Source: Ancistrus triradiatus (taxonomy: Eukaryota; Chordata; Actinopteri; Siluriformes; Loricariidae). From it: 64,000 nucleotides of DNA. Shown piece by piece: positions 1 to 11,839 of this stretch (position 1 is the first letter of the stretch; every line of letters begins with the position of its first letter). The position numbers and the translations under genes are program-made. The stretch spans positions 1 through 64,000 of the forward strand of contig JAJAGP010000248.1 of the NCBI GenBank assembly GCA_025084515.1. The letters run 5' to 3'. The notes beneath the pieces were generated by a model that did not search any database, was not told the DNA's origin, and worked only from the letters and a program-made list of their open reading frames with translations.

Positions 1-151
1 CATAAAAAGCCATAAAACACTAAATAAATATCCCCCTGGCCACATACAGAAGAACTGTACTTTATTTAATGAATAATCACAATAATTTTAGTCAATTAGA
101 GAATTTAATTAGTCTCAAACCCACACCTTACTGTTTATGCACTCTGGTCAA

Positions 152-482
152 ATTCATTCATTCACTTTCTTATCCGCTTGAGATTTGGTGCATAGCTAGC
201 AACACAGGGCACAAGACAGGAACAACCCTAGACATAGTGCCAATCCATCGTAGGGCACATACACTCACACACTAGGGGAACTTTAGAGACACAATTAACC
301 TAACATGCATGTCTGTGGTTGAAAAATGGAGCACCCAGAGCAAACCCACTCGTAACACGGTAACACGGACAGAACATGCAGACTCCACACAGAAAGGACC
401 CAGACCACCACATCTGGGATTGAACCCAGGACCTTCTTGCTGTGAGGCCACAGTGCTACCCACTGGGCCACTCTGCCGTCCA
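152..482 (-). mobile_element. tRNA-derived SINE, DANA-like (S1), near full length
   Basis: Read on the minus strand, a tRNA-like head begins near 482. It has an A-box-like TGGCCCAGTGGGTAG and a B-box-like GGTTCAATCCC. The characteristic body follows (GTGTGGAGTCTGCATGTTC and a TTAGGTTAATTG-type segment), then a tail of AAGCGGATAAGAAAGTGAATGAATGAA type. This order is that of fish DANA/HE1-type SINEs. Five or more partial copies of the same family occur in the window. It is non-autonomous and needs LINE machinery to move. The exact family name is not assigned. Confidence 0.75.
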
Positions 483-1723
483 CCCTGGTCAAATTACAGA
501 CAGCAAATATATGAACTCAGACAGTGACTCATCAGCAAAAAAAGCTCATCACATCACGATCGACTTGGCAGATATGAGTGGAGACGAAGACGAAACACGG
601 ACGCAGACGACAACGGAAAAGAAAAGAGAGACAAAACTGCACATGGAAAGATCTTCTTTTTCTTGTATGATTAAAAAAAATCTTATTCTGGTCTCAGTCT
701 CGACTCGACTGCTAAATGTCTTGGTCTTGAATCGGACAGTCTTGAACACAACATTATGTGAGACTATCTCTATTTAGTGTGCACTCTTTTGTATTGACTC
801 CCAAAACATGCCTAAACGCCCCAAGATTTTTGCTCGAGACTGTACAGTTTCACATGCTTTATACTTCCAGAGACAGGGGATTGTAGAATTAACACAGCAA
901 GTGATTATGATGCTGCAAATAACCTTTCCTCTTCTGGCTGTCCATCATCTGTGTCTCAGGTCTGTCTCACATCTCACATTTAGTGTGTGTTTGTTGTTTA
1001 GTGTGAGTTCAGTGTGTGTGTAGTGACCCTCAGCTGGATGGCTTGCTTGAGGCTGGATTTTCTTGGCGACAGTCCCACAACCTGCACAAAGTTCCACAAC
1101 TCAAACTTCACACAATGCTTCTGAGGTGAACACGTTCGTGCCGGGGGCATGACATTAACACAACACACAGGCTGCGAGTCGGAGCGTAGGCCCCGGAGGG
1201 TACATTTATTACTAGAACACTTTGTGGAAATGGATTGGATCGTTCATGCGTGGTGTTCCTGTCTGCACGTGGAGCTTGAGGGAGCAGGTGAAGTGGCAGT
1301 GCCATGTGCTTGGGGAGATCCTTCATGCCATGGTTGGTGCACTTCAGTGCTTCTCAGGGACTGCTCTTTTTGCAGGCAAGTCTTTGTCCCCTCGGGGAAT
1401 GCTGTAATGAGTGAGCAAGGAGCTCAGAGGCTCTTCTTCCTCTGGCAATGGATTGGGGATTGTAATCCCAGAACTCAAAAGAGTTTGCTGGTAGTTCTAG
1501 CCAGGTTGAGTTTTCGAGCTCCGTCTTTGCTCTCCCTGGGGAATGTTGGAGTAAAGGCATTCTCAGTTGAGGATACGACCCAGGGCACATGGCTATGAAT
1601 AATGGCACCAATGGGGAAACAGATCCTTGTGGAACACCTAGGGTATGTGATGCTCAAATCTTAATAGACATTATGGAATAGTGTGGGAAATGGCAATAAA
1701 AAATGTAGTGCTCTTACGTACTC
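483..1723. other. No gene recognised; unassigned sequence
   Basis: This stretch has no open frame with recognisable protein similarity and no clear repeat family. The longest open frame (149 codons, plus strand, 1149-1598) has no domain I recognise and no splice or promoter context, so I treat it as chance. Confidence 0.5.
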
Positions 1724-2092
1724 ACTGCAGACAGTATGAACTCAAGCTTTTTTTTTGTTTGTTTTTCTGGTCACCTACATTTTATTTGTTAATAAGCACC
1801 CATTACTGCATTTCAGGCCTGCAACACATTCCAAAAAAATTGGGACGGTAAAGCATTTACCACGTTGTAATTTTTCTTTGTTTGTACTTTTGTCCCTCAA
1901 CACGTCTTAAGATGTGTAACAGTACAGGACACCATTGCCTGGCTTTTGGACTTGTTCCTGATAGCATTCTGGATGGTCCTTTTTGTGTCTGGTTTGCCTC
2001 AAATTCTTGAGCAGAGACGTCGACGCCGCTTCTGGACATGGTTATAACATAAGGTTTCTGTTGTAGGACAGTAACATTTTAAGGGGCATTAT
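1724..2092 (-). mobile_element. Tc1-like family B relic
   Basis: Family B is a common fish Tc1-like element. This copy keeps the terminal region (GCAACACATTCCAAAAA and GGGACGGTAAAGCATTTACC near 1821-1860) and then jumps to internal transposase sequence (GACGCCGCTTCTGGACATGG near 2020-2040). The middle of the transposase is deleted. No functional frame remains. Confidence 0.8.
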
Positions 2093-2899
2093 TGCTGCTT
2101 ATGTGATTAGATAAGTGGACATTTGCATCTTTAACCAACATAATCAATCTGCCGTTTGCATAACTTTCCATCCCGAAGTTTGGACAGGCTGCACTGGTGG
2201 TTTTTTGGTAGCTGCAACCTGACAAGAGCAGACAAAAGTGGGTGAAAATGGGGCGCTTGTACCGAATAATCTGTACAGGTGAAAACGAGGGATAGCCAAG
2301 AACCAAGACAGCGAATGTAACAGAAGATAAGTTTAGATAAATATGTATGAGCAAGGCCACGAATGACTTTGCAGGTGGAAATAGGAATTTCAAACTAAAG
2401 CTGAAGGAAAGCCTGGGAGGATTTTAAAACTGAAGAGCGAACGTTAGCATGAAGTGAAAAGATTTGGTTCCAAAGTTCTTACAATTAGCTTCGATGTTGT
2501 GAAATGAAGATGAACATAAAGTAAGAAATCATCTAGACAGGGGGTTATGAAGAATCCCAGTGTCTTGAAAGCTGAGCTGTGGAGCTGTTGGAGGTGACAC
2601 TTTTATGGAGGGGTAGGAAGCTGTTGTATACAAGTTTATAGGAGTTTATATGAGAGCGTGGGGACGAGTTTAAGAGAGTTATTGAGAGAGGATTAAGCTG
2701 AGAGCGACACCTTCAGCGGCTGGATGGAAATCAAGTGTAGCTGTGCTTCCGACTGTTGTTACCTCAGTGGTGCGGCAAAATTAAACACCAAACAGCTTGT
2801 CTTGCAAGTAGTTTGGAAGTGAAGCACAAGAAATAGGAATAAATTAGGTTTAGTTTAGTTTTGTGTTACATTTTGGCTGCACCAGTGAAGCCTGTGATA
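2093..2899. other. No gene recognised
   Basis: Moderately AT-rich sequence without recognisable coding or repeat content. An open frame at 2079-2393 on the minus strand has no recognisable domain. Confidence 0.5.
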
Positions 2900-3075
2900 G
2901 GCTCTGGACCTTTCATGTGACTCTGATTTGACCAGGGTAATGAATAATCATTCATAATCAACAATTAGACCAACTCAGATCTGCAGCTATGGTTAATGGA
3001 ATCAAGTGGAAGTATCAGAAGTTAGTAGTGAACCAAAATAGACCTTTTGGGATATCATAGAATTTGGTGTTGTGA
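2900..3075 (+). repeat. Copy 1 of a duplicated block (partner 4296-4486)
   Basis: Starts GGCTCTGGACCT and runs through CATGTGACTCTGATTTGA, a CAGATCTGCAGCTATGG-like stretch and ATAGAATTTGGTGTTGTGA. The block at 4296-4486 has the same order of motifs with substitutions and small indels. Either it is an unknown dispersed repeat or an old tandem duplication later separated by transposons. Confidence 0.7.
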
Positions 3076-3647
3076 TTTCAAAACTGCAGATGGGCCAGTC
3101 CAGTACCCGTACCCTCTTCTTCCACAGCCATGCTTTTATAATGTGTGCAGCATGTGGTTTTGTTTTGTGATTTGTCTTGTTTAAAAATGCATAGACTTGT
3201 TTAAAAATGCATTGTTTAAAAATGCATAGACATCCCTGATAAAGATGTCGTCTTGAAGGCAGCTTCTGTTGCTTCAAGTACTTTTCTGCATTAATGCTGG
3301 ATCAGAGAAGTGTAAATTACCCTTACCAAGGGCCCTGACCCGACCCCATATCATGACAGAGCCTGGCTTTTGGACTTGTTCCTGATAACGGTCCAAAAAT
3401 ATTTGTTATACTGATGGGTCTGAACACAATCCCCATTTCCACTGAGGTGATGGTTCTTCCCAGATGCCTCCGAGCCCAGAGAAGCAGACGCCCCTTGTGG
3501 ACATGCTTATAACATAAGGTTTCTTCTTAGCACAGTAACGTTTTAAGTGGCAGTTGTGAATGTAACTCTGTAAATTGTCCATGTGGTTCTATCAGCTATT
3601 GATGAATGACGGTTCTTGATGCAGTGTGGTCTGAGGGATCGGAGATA
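3076..3647 (-). mobile_element. Tc1-like family B relic with catalytic-domain fragment
   Basis: On the minus strand the translation includes KPHAAHIIKAWL and KKRVRVLDWP, matching the catalytic part of Tc1-type transposases (family pattern QQDNAKPHAAH). Here the aspartate position reads NHKTKPH, so the second catalytic residue appears lost, and the copy is cut before the SPDLSPIE-type motif. A short internal triplication of TTGTTTAAAAATGCAT lies at about 3179-3233. The N-terminal coding part runs to about 3647, next to a family A copy. Confidence 0.85.
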
Positions 3648-3671
3648 CAGTACATACTCATACAGTACTTA

Positions 3672-3978
3672 TAGTGGTGCTTGTAAGTTTGTGAACCATT
3701 TAGAATGTTCTATATTTCTGCAGAAATATGAGCTAAAACATCATCAGATTTTCACACAAGTCCTAAAAGTAGATAAAGAGAACCCAGTTAAACAAATGAG
3801 ACAAAAATATTATACTTGGTCATTTATTTATTGAGGAAAATGATCCAATATTACATATTAGTGAGTGGCAAAAATCCACCATCAGAAGAACACTGAACAA
3901 CAATGGTGTGCATGGCAGGGTTGCAAGGAGAAAGCCACTGCTCTCCAAAAAGAACATTGCTGCTTGTCTGCAGTTTTC
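3672..3978 (+). mobile_element. Tc1-like family A relic, internally deleted
   Basis: Begins with the family A terminus (AGTGGTGCTTG, then AAGTTTGTGAACC) and the inner direct repeat (GTGAGTGGCAAAA near 3861). It then jumps to transposase sequence encoding STIRRTLNNNGVHGR and stops. It directly follows a family B relic, which suggests nested insertion. Confidence 0.85.
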
Positions 3979-4066
3979 AGGTTACTACTATTAGTACTGT
4001 TACTACTATTACTACTAGTATACCACTATTATAAATGTAGGTAACCTAGTTTAGCTCGTTCATTTA

Positions 4067-4272
4067 CCATCTAGGCTGCCCTAGAAGGTTGGGTTTGTTT
4101 TTGAGTCTTGGTCCTCCCAAGGTTTCTTCCTTATCGCTTTTGGGGAGTTTTTCCTTGCCATCCTGTTCAATTACTGCTTTGAGTCCAAATATCTGTAAAG
4201 CTGCTCTGAGACAATAGTTTGCTGTAAAAACCGCTATATAAATAAATTTTACTTGACTTGACTCCACTTGAC
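4067..4272 (+). repeat. Fish LINE/SINE 3' tail repeat (E1)
   Basis: Contains the widespread fish motif order CATCTAGGCTGCC, CCCAAGGTTTCTTCC, GTAAAGCTGCTCTGAGACA and CGCTATATAAATAAATTTT, and ends in an ACTTGACTTGACT-type tail. This is the 3' end of a retroelement; similar tails occur at 18132, 28378, 50038, 62375 and 63705. Which LINE or SINE it belongs to is not settled. Confidence 0.75.
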
Positions 4273-4295
4273 TATTCCTGGACCTAGAGAAGTTT

Positions 4296-4486
4296 GGCTC
4301 TGGACCTCTCATGTGACCCTGGTTTGATGAGGGTCATGAATATTCCTCTGGAACAATTGGGACAATTCAGATTTGTAGCTGTGAATAATGGAAACAAGTG
4401 ATAGCATTAGAAGTTTGGTGTTTCATAAAAAGTAGGGACCCAAGAGTAGATTGTCTGGGATACCAGAGGATTTGGTGCTGTGGTGA
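4296..4486 (+). repeat. Copy 2 of a duplicated block (partner 2900-3075)
   Basis: Starts GGCTCTGGACCT and keeps the same motif order as copy 1, ending ATTTGGTGCTGTGG. The offset from copy 1 is about 1396 bases, and the space between is filled almost entirely by two Tc1 relics and a retroelement tail. Confidence 0.7.
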
Positions 4487-5490
4487 GAGGAACTGTCCTG
4501 GACACTCTCCATAAGGGTTACTTAATCACAGATCTGAAATAGATACAGAACACTGATTAAATCCAACTCAAAAGACATACATTACAAAAACAGAACAAAG
4601 CCAAACACTGAACCTAGAAAAAGGCCTCTCTAGACTTTGAGCCCTACGCTACAGCCCTTAAAAGCTTTCTTGACCATTTGTTGTGTAAAAACAACTTGCC
4701 TGGCACTGAGAAAAAGTGATCCCACGCTGAAAATGTCGACATGAAACCAGAATACTAGGAGGAATCGACGCCACACGAACTCAAATCAGGGTTAAAATAA
4801 CTTTTGCACACCAGTACTAACAATATCTTTTTTGATGTGCTGAGGAGAAACAAACTTTCCCAGTGAGAAAAAGGTCCTTCCAACCAGTTTTTGACTTGAG
4901 CCTCTCTTATTTTCTTCGCTCTCTGCCGTAGCAGCTGTCAATTTTCAAAGACTAAACCAATTTCTCGTGGTGAGCGAAAAGGGGCTCTGTGGGATGTTAC
5001 AGCTTCAGTCGTTTCTGTATCCTGTCAAGTCCTGGACTACGGCTCATATTTTCCATCGAGTGGACGATGTTATTCAGGCACAGAATTTGGGAAGGGAGCG
5101 GCAGTGAAAAGAGCATTTTATTGCCACTTTCCTTCCCCACAGGTACCCCCTGCCTGCTCCGTCTGCTGGATGAGTTTTGGTTGGTGACAGCAGTGGTGAT
5201 TTAGAGCAGTTCCAAACAAAGTGTTTAAAGTCGGATGGAGAGATTTACACTCTTCGTAAAACTGCAGCGCTCGTCCACATCCCTCAGCGATGAATATTTG
5301 AAAGAATGAAATTGCCCTGTTCAGATGACTGGCAGTTGTCATGGAGATGAGACTTCGTATGACTGCTTTGCTGCAGAGTCTAAAAGACAGGGAACTGTTT
5401 AGAGTATTCTAACCAAAATACCAACTTTGTCTGACATACACCATCATTGTATATCAAACTCACAAAATATAATAAAAAATGCACTCTGTC
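4487..5490. other. No gene recognised
   Basis: No recognisable exon, RNA gene or repeat family. Confidence 0.5.
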
Positions 5491-6730
5491 ATCCAAACAC
5501 CAATATATCAAACACCAGAGACCTGATAGCTTCCAAATGATAACTTATATAGCACCAGGACATCCAAACACCAACATATATAGCACCAACATCATCCAAA
5601 CACCAACATATATAGCACCAGGAACCCAACACCATCCAAAGACCAACATATCTAACACCAGGAACTCAACATCAGCCAAACACCAACACACCTAACACCA
5701 GGAACCCAACAACATCCAAAGACCAACATATCTAACACCAGAAACTCAACATCAGCCAAACACCAACACACCTAACACCAGGAACCCAACAACATCCAAA
5801 GACCAACATATCTAACACCAGAAACTCAACATCAGCCAAACACCAACACATCTAGTATCAGGAACTCAACATAATCCAAACCCCAACACATCTAACACCA
5901 GAAACCTACATCATTTAAAGACAAACATATCTAACACCATTAACTCAACATCTTCCAGAAACCAACACATCTAACACCAGGAACCCAACACCATCCAAAG
6001 ACCAATATATCTAACATCAGAAACTCGACATCATCCAAACACCAACACATCTAGTATCAGGGACTCAACATTATCTAAACCCCAACACATCTAACACCAG
6101 ACACCCAACATCATCCAAACACCAACACCCCAACATCATTCAAAGACCAACATATCTAACACCAGACAACCAACATCATCCAAACACCAACACATCTAAC
6201 ACCAGAAACCCAACAACATCCAAAGACAAACATATCTAACACCAATAACTCAACATCTTTCAAAAACCAACAAATCTAACACCAGAAACCCAACATTATT
6301 GAAACACCAACACCCCAACATCATCCAAAGACCAACATATCTAACACCAGACAACCAACATCATCCAAACACCAACACATCTAACACCAGAATCCCAACA
6401 TCATCCAAACATCAACACTTATAACACTAGGAACTCATCATCATCCAAACCCCAACACATCTAACACCAGAAACCCAACATTATCCAAACACCAACACCC
6501 CAACATCATCCAAAGACCAACATATCTAACACCAGGAACCCAACATTATCCAAACATCAACATATCTAACACCAGAAACCCAACATAATTAATACATGAC
6601 ATATATAACACTGCAAAACCATCTCAAAACACCAGCTTACTGTATCTAACACCAGAAACCCAACTTCTTCCAAAACACTAACATATCTAACACCAGCAAC
6701 CCAACATCATCAAAACACTAACATATCTAC
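5491..6730. repeat. 40 bp minisatellite with higher-order units
   Basis: About 31 copies of a 40 bp unit related to AACACCAGGAACCCAACATC followed by ATCCAAACACCAACATATCT. The plus strand is very poor in G. At 5661-5820 two 80 bp dimers differ by about one base. From 6121 a longer unit begins ACCAACACCCC and recurs at 6306 and 6491, a spacing of 185. The array contains no credible gene. Confidence 0.95.
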
Positions 6731-8849
6731 AAACTCCAAAATCTATAAATGAATATAAACTTTAAAAAATAAATTGCCAATTAATTCAAGATTCCCCAAG
6801 TCGAGGTTGCTACAAACTTCCTAGTGCTGATTGGTTAATGCTACTAAAGATTAATCTATTTTGGATCTACCAAACTAAAACACACAATTCCTTAGCTGTG
6901 TAAGTGCAGTTCATGATCTAATAATTTACACTATCTGCTCCCATAAAGGTCACACCATCTAACTAACCTGGCAGCCCAGGTCGGTGAAATTCCAGCGTTA
7001 AAGTTTAATGACCTTTGGTAGATAGGGGTGAGCACTGAGAGAAAATGGAAGAAGATGGGAGGCGGTAGGAAGCCAAGAGGATACAGAGAGCCAATTATCC
7101 ATAGGTACCAGTGTTATAAGTTATCTATCACATAAAGAAAGTTTTCCTGCTCTCTCCGTGTTCCACCTGGAAGCAAAGCGGGTCTGAGAGGAGCTGTGAA
7201 TGCAGCCTTTCTTTTCCTTATATGGCCAGGTCATCCATCATTCCACTGTGATAGATGAACGGATGCAAGGCGAAGTCTGTTGTTTCAGTGTCACTGAGAG
7301 GAGCGTATAACTCACACCAAGGAGCCAAAGAGAATAACATTTATAACACTGTCACCTGTCTGTGGTATTAATCAGCCTCTCACGGGACTCTATACACCTC
7401 CAACTACGAGCACCGCTGGAGCTGCTGCAAGCCAAAGAACTTTACTTTTTGTACAAAAAACTTAACATCCATTAAGGCAATGAGTGAACCCAGTGTGGAA
7501 CCTCATCTACTCTGGTGTGCAAGTTAGAGCTCCAGTAAAGCCAAGCTGAACAAACCAGGCTTCATCCAGTAAACACATCGTATATAGGAAGTATTCTCAG
7601 AGTCAGCTTCCGGAAATCAAGTAGTTTGTCAACTAAATCAAAAAGTTGATATTGCTAGTGAAAGTGACAGCTGAGTCTATTAGAATACCTAGATTTTGGA
7701 TTTGTTCTTTAGACACTAATACAAATTCTCTTCTCTTTCGTTGCCAAACAAAACTATCTCTGCCAACCTTGTTCAATTTCCAACAAAGCCAAATTTCTTC
7801 AACAGCCACAAACCAAACCTTATCCAAGTGTACCTGTAAACTCACTAATTCAGCAGCTGTCCACCAAATGGTCTGGATATAATGGTCTGGACTTCCCGTT
7901 CTTCACCTGCAGATGATCTCGTCTCATTAGGGAGCAGAATATCGGTAGATGTTCCCTCTCATTCCCTGCATGACATTCCTTGCTGCTACTCATCTAGCAC
8001 TGTCTTGCTTTTCCGTTGGCAGTGGGAGCACTGTTCCCTTAATTGGCATAGTTTCCTTTGCTCTTCCAAACGCCAGTGGCGGTCGAGCGACGTGACGGTT
8101 TTTGCATTTGCTATTTTTGGAGCATGGCCCCTTAATTTTGCTTTTGATTAGCAGATTTTTAGCCCTTTATTATCTTATTATCCGTGTCAGTAGATGTCAC
8201 TGTTCGCAGATGAGCAATAAGGAGACCTACTCCAAAAAGTCAACCAGTTTAATGGAAAAAGCTTGCATTATTACTCCCACTTAATCCAGTTCAGGTGCCT
8301 AACTGGCAGCACAGGTCACACGGCTGCTTGGTTCTCTCCTGTAGACTGGCTTGACATGGTTGGTGGTTTTCTGGGCTTTTTTTTCCTTCATTTTCTTTGC
8401 CATGATGAAGTCACTAAAATTTTCCCTTTATGCACCATTGTTAGTGAAGCTCTGCTCCCACCAGTGTCACCTGTGTCTAATTCAACTTTTTTATTATCAC
8501 GGCTCAATTTATAGCTCATCGGAGACTGCAGTACGAAAAGGAAATGTAAGCGAAGGCTGTGGCAGAAAGTCAGATCTCAAATTTAATTTTATTTAACCTG
8601 AGGGAAAAACTGTCTGGGGTACGGTAAAGAAAATATGAGAGGGTAATACGAGTGCAATGAAATGTAAAATGTGTATTTTGAGGTAAGGGTGGAAAAAGGA
8701 AGAAATGTAAGACAAGAAACTACACTTCTAAACATCTGTGTGCGAAACTTGTGTTAGTATTGCATTTATCCTCCACATGCTGATCTAAATGTATGCACAT
8801 GTCATATGTGATCATATCTATGGGAGAAGGCTAAAGGTTTAACACCAAT
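6731..8849. other. No gene recognised
   Basis: Mixed-composition sequence. Several open frames of 60-90 codons occur (for example 7633-7845 minus and 8263-8514 plus), but none shows a domain or family I recognise. Confidence 0.45.
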
Positions 8850-9170
8850 GACCCCTGTTTCCATGGCTTCCCATCACCAGGGTCCTATGTCCCATGGCCC
8901 TGTGTCCCTGAGTCATATGGTCCCAGAGACCTTTGCTTCCAAGGTCCAATGGTCTCAGGCCACTAAGAACCCAGGGTATACAGGACATACAGTCCTATGG
9001 TCCTGTTATTCATTTTTATGACCATATGTCCCATGGCTCACAATCCTCAGGGTCATTCTCAATATGTGATGTTCTTGTGGCATTATATTCCCAGGGCTTT
9101 GTTCTTTAAGTGCCGTATCTCCCAGCAGTCCTGGACCCCCAAAACCATGTGTCTCCAAGGTGTTAGAGTT
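8850..9170. repeat. Degenerate minisatellite (CCCATGGTCCCAGGGTCCTATG-like)
   Basis: The plus strand repeatedly shows CCATGG, TCCTATG, CCCAGGG and GTCCCATGG at irregular spacing. Examples are the stretches near 8860-8960, 8990-9060 and 9090-9150. The units are heavily diverged, so the period is not fixed. Confidence 0.5.
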
Positions 9171-9649
9171 CTTGTCTACCCGTTTTCTGCTCTACCTCTG
9201 TTATTCTCTATACCCCTTCTTTTATTTTCCTGTCTTTCCTATTGCCTTTGCTACTAAGGTTCTACCTGACCTGCGCGTTCTCTTATAATAGAGGCACCTG
9301 ACTCTGATGTTAACATGAGCTATGCCCATTCCCCCATCAGCATCTCAATCCTAAACCAAGCACCCACTCTGCTGCAGTCTGATTTGCCGGCATATTAACT
9401 ACCCAGACACGCTGCTCATTTACTAGGGCATTTAAACCAAGCACTCACACAATTTTAATGTGAAGTTTCAGTTGCTGCTGCGTTATTGGTGGACAGTTTA
9501 AAATCTGTTTTGATTGCTGTCTATAATCTTGATGTTAATCTGACTGTGTAACCCTAACCCTCACCCCTCTTTGCTTTATCTGCCTGTTTTGAATGCTAAG
9601 TTTCTGATACTGGACTGATTTCTACTTTTGCTCTGCCTGTGTTACTGGC

Positions 9650-9880
9650 TAGGTCTGTAAAGGATCAAGCGGATAAAACAATGAGTGAATGAATTTAAAT
9701 GCCTTTTAATGATGGCTTGGGGTTGGATTAATGGTTACTCCACATACTCCGGTTTCATCTCACATTTCCAAGATGTGTGTTAGGTCAACTGGCATCTGTA
9801 AAGTGTCCTGTTGTGAGTGTGTGTATGTGTGTGCAAGTGCCCTGTGATGGACTGGCATCCTGCGCTGGCTAGGCCTTGGA
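9650..9880 (+). mobile_element. S1 SINE fragments
   Basis: A tail-like piece (GATCAAGCGGATAAAACAATG, then GAGTGAATGAATTT) is followed by a body piece: CTCCGGTTTCATCTCAC, GTGTTAGGTCAACTGGCAT and GCCCTGTGATGGACTGGCAT. The tRNA head is missing. Confidence 0.6.
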
Positions 9881-10277
9881 CCCCCCACAACCCTGAGCTG
9901 GATTTTTTTTTTCATTCTGTATTTTCTTATCACTGTTCTTTATCCATATCAGATTTAATCATGCATTGCCATGTGGTTTCTGTTGCCTCTCGTCTGGCTC
10001 AGGCAGGGAGTTTATTCAATCGATTTATTCGACTCTTCTTAATAGTTTACTTTTAATTACTTTGTCAATGTAAAGAACTGCCAGGATTAATTTCTTATGG
10101 CATTTATTGGCCAAATAAACTCTGACAGCTTTTGGTTCTGTTTATAATTTTTTAGAAAGACCTAAATGAAAAGACTCATCTTCATCACTGATCTGTATCC
10201 CAAACCAATTATCTGTGTGGAACTAAATATTTTACATCGGCAACCTGTTCTGCAGAAGAAACAGTGATGAATGAAAG

Positions 10278-10960
10278 TTGAATTTTCTAGAGTTGAGCAT
10301 AAATATGAGCTAAAACTTCATCATATTTATACAAGGCCTCAGAGTAAATACAGAGAACCTGATTAAACAATTGAGATAAATACTATCAGGCTGGAGAAGG
10401 TTACAAAACCATCTCTAAAGAGTTTGGACTCCACCAATCCACAGTCAGACAGATTGTGTACAAATGGAGGAATTTCAAGACCATTGTTACCCTCCCCAAG
10501 AGTGGTTGACCAACAAAGATCACTCAAAGAGCAAGATGTAAATAGTGCAGAAGGTCACCGAGGAACACAGTGTAACTTCTAAGCAACTAAAGGCCTCTCC
10601 CACATTGGCTAATGTTCATGAGGCCATGGGTTAGACCAAAACAAAACCTTTTGGTTTAAAGTGTTATGTTTGTAGGAAGTTAAACACTGCATACCTGCAT
10701 AAGAACTTTATCCCATCTGTGAAACATGGTGGTGGTAGTATCACGGTTTACTGTTTTGCTGCATCTAGGCCTGGACAGCTTATCATCATTGATGGAACAC
10801 TGAATTCTGAATTAAAGCAGCAAATTCTAATAGAAAATGAACTGAATCTATGAACATGGGTCATGCAGCAAGAGAACGACCAAGGCAAAGTCCAGACCTT
10901 AATCCAGTAGAAATGCTGCGGAAAACCGGAAGTGAGCAGTTCATGTGAGGACACGCTGAG
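10278..10960 (+). mobile_element. Tc1-like family A relic, 5' portion
   Basis: Carries the end-proximal AAATATGAGCTAAAAC and then transposase-derived sequence in order: TTTGGACTCCACCAATCCAC, ACTTCTAAGCAACTAAAGG, CATGGTGGTGGTAGTATCA and CATGCAGCAAGAGAACGACC. The translation is interrupted by stops and frameshifts. The sequence breaks off at AGCAGTTCATGTGAGGA, and the 3' portion resumes at 12438. Confidence 0.85.
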
Positions 10961-11839
10961 GTTTTATTGCTACAGCGATATTCGAGTAGTTATTTTAGCA
11001 GAACGTTTGGATGACCCTAAGCTTTTACCAGACTGACAGCCTCTTTACAAAGAAATGCATTGCAGACGTCAATCGAGGCAAAAACACGCAGAGTGTATTA
11101 TTGTTAGTTGCTTTGGATGCACCCAATTATTAGGCTAAATGCAGGCTGGTGTGTTTCTCAGGTCTTTGAGAAGATTCTTTGTGCAGAAAAAAAATCCATC
11201 CTGCCACCACCTCTATTCATTCAGGCCTGAAATATCCAAACTGCATCACAAACCCATAATCACTGCATTTTCTAAATGCCGCCGTTTGCATGCCTCACTT
11301 AACATTTGCATAAAAGCAAATGAATTCCCCATTTCATGCTAATAATGGCTGAAGACTTATCTGGGTTCTGTCTCTTGCAAGAACACACACTCAAATTTCC
11401 ATTGCCTTTATAGCCTCTTTTGAATCATCGGTTACAGCAAATAATGTTGGTTTTAGAACAATCAGACCATAGTCATGTTGTGATTGGTGGAACCCATCAA
11501 CAATTCTACTGAAATGTCAAAGATGACAACATTTCTTCCCTGAATTTATTTAGTAAGTGACAACGACAGGTCGCTTTAAAGGCTGAGGTCTTAACAATTA
11601 TAATAAATAACAATAGGGTCCACGAGCAGAAGTGGGTGTTTGAGAGTAGCAGTCTGTTGCATGTGTCACAGTGACCAGGTCCTCTTTTTCTAAGATACCT
11701 TGTGCTTATTTTCTATAAAGTCGTTAACAAATAGTTATTTGGCTTAAGTGATAGTTCTGGGGCTTCTTTCCAAAGTGTGGTTGCTGATTTGGGTGTGCTC
11801 CCTGATCCTGTCTCTGTCTCCAATATTCCTGCAAGCTGG
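10961..11839. other. Unassigned sequence inside the family A gap
   Basis: No recognisable gene or repeat family. Together with the family C copy at 11840-12424 it separates the two halves of the family A element. Confidence 0.45.

Noticed and set aside
1149..1598. 149-codon plus-strand open frame
   Set aside because: No domain, no family resemblance, no promoter or splice context; minus-strand frames overlap it. Length alone is not evidence in a 64 kb window.
5491..6730. CRISPR-like array
   Set aside because: Repeats are contiguous with no unique spacers of constant length and no cas genes; the genome is eukaryotic. It is a minisatellite.
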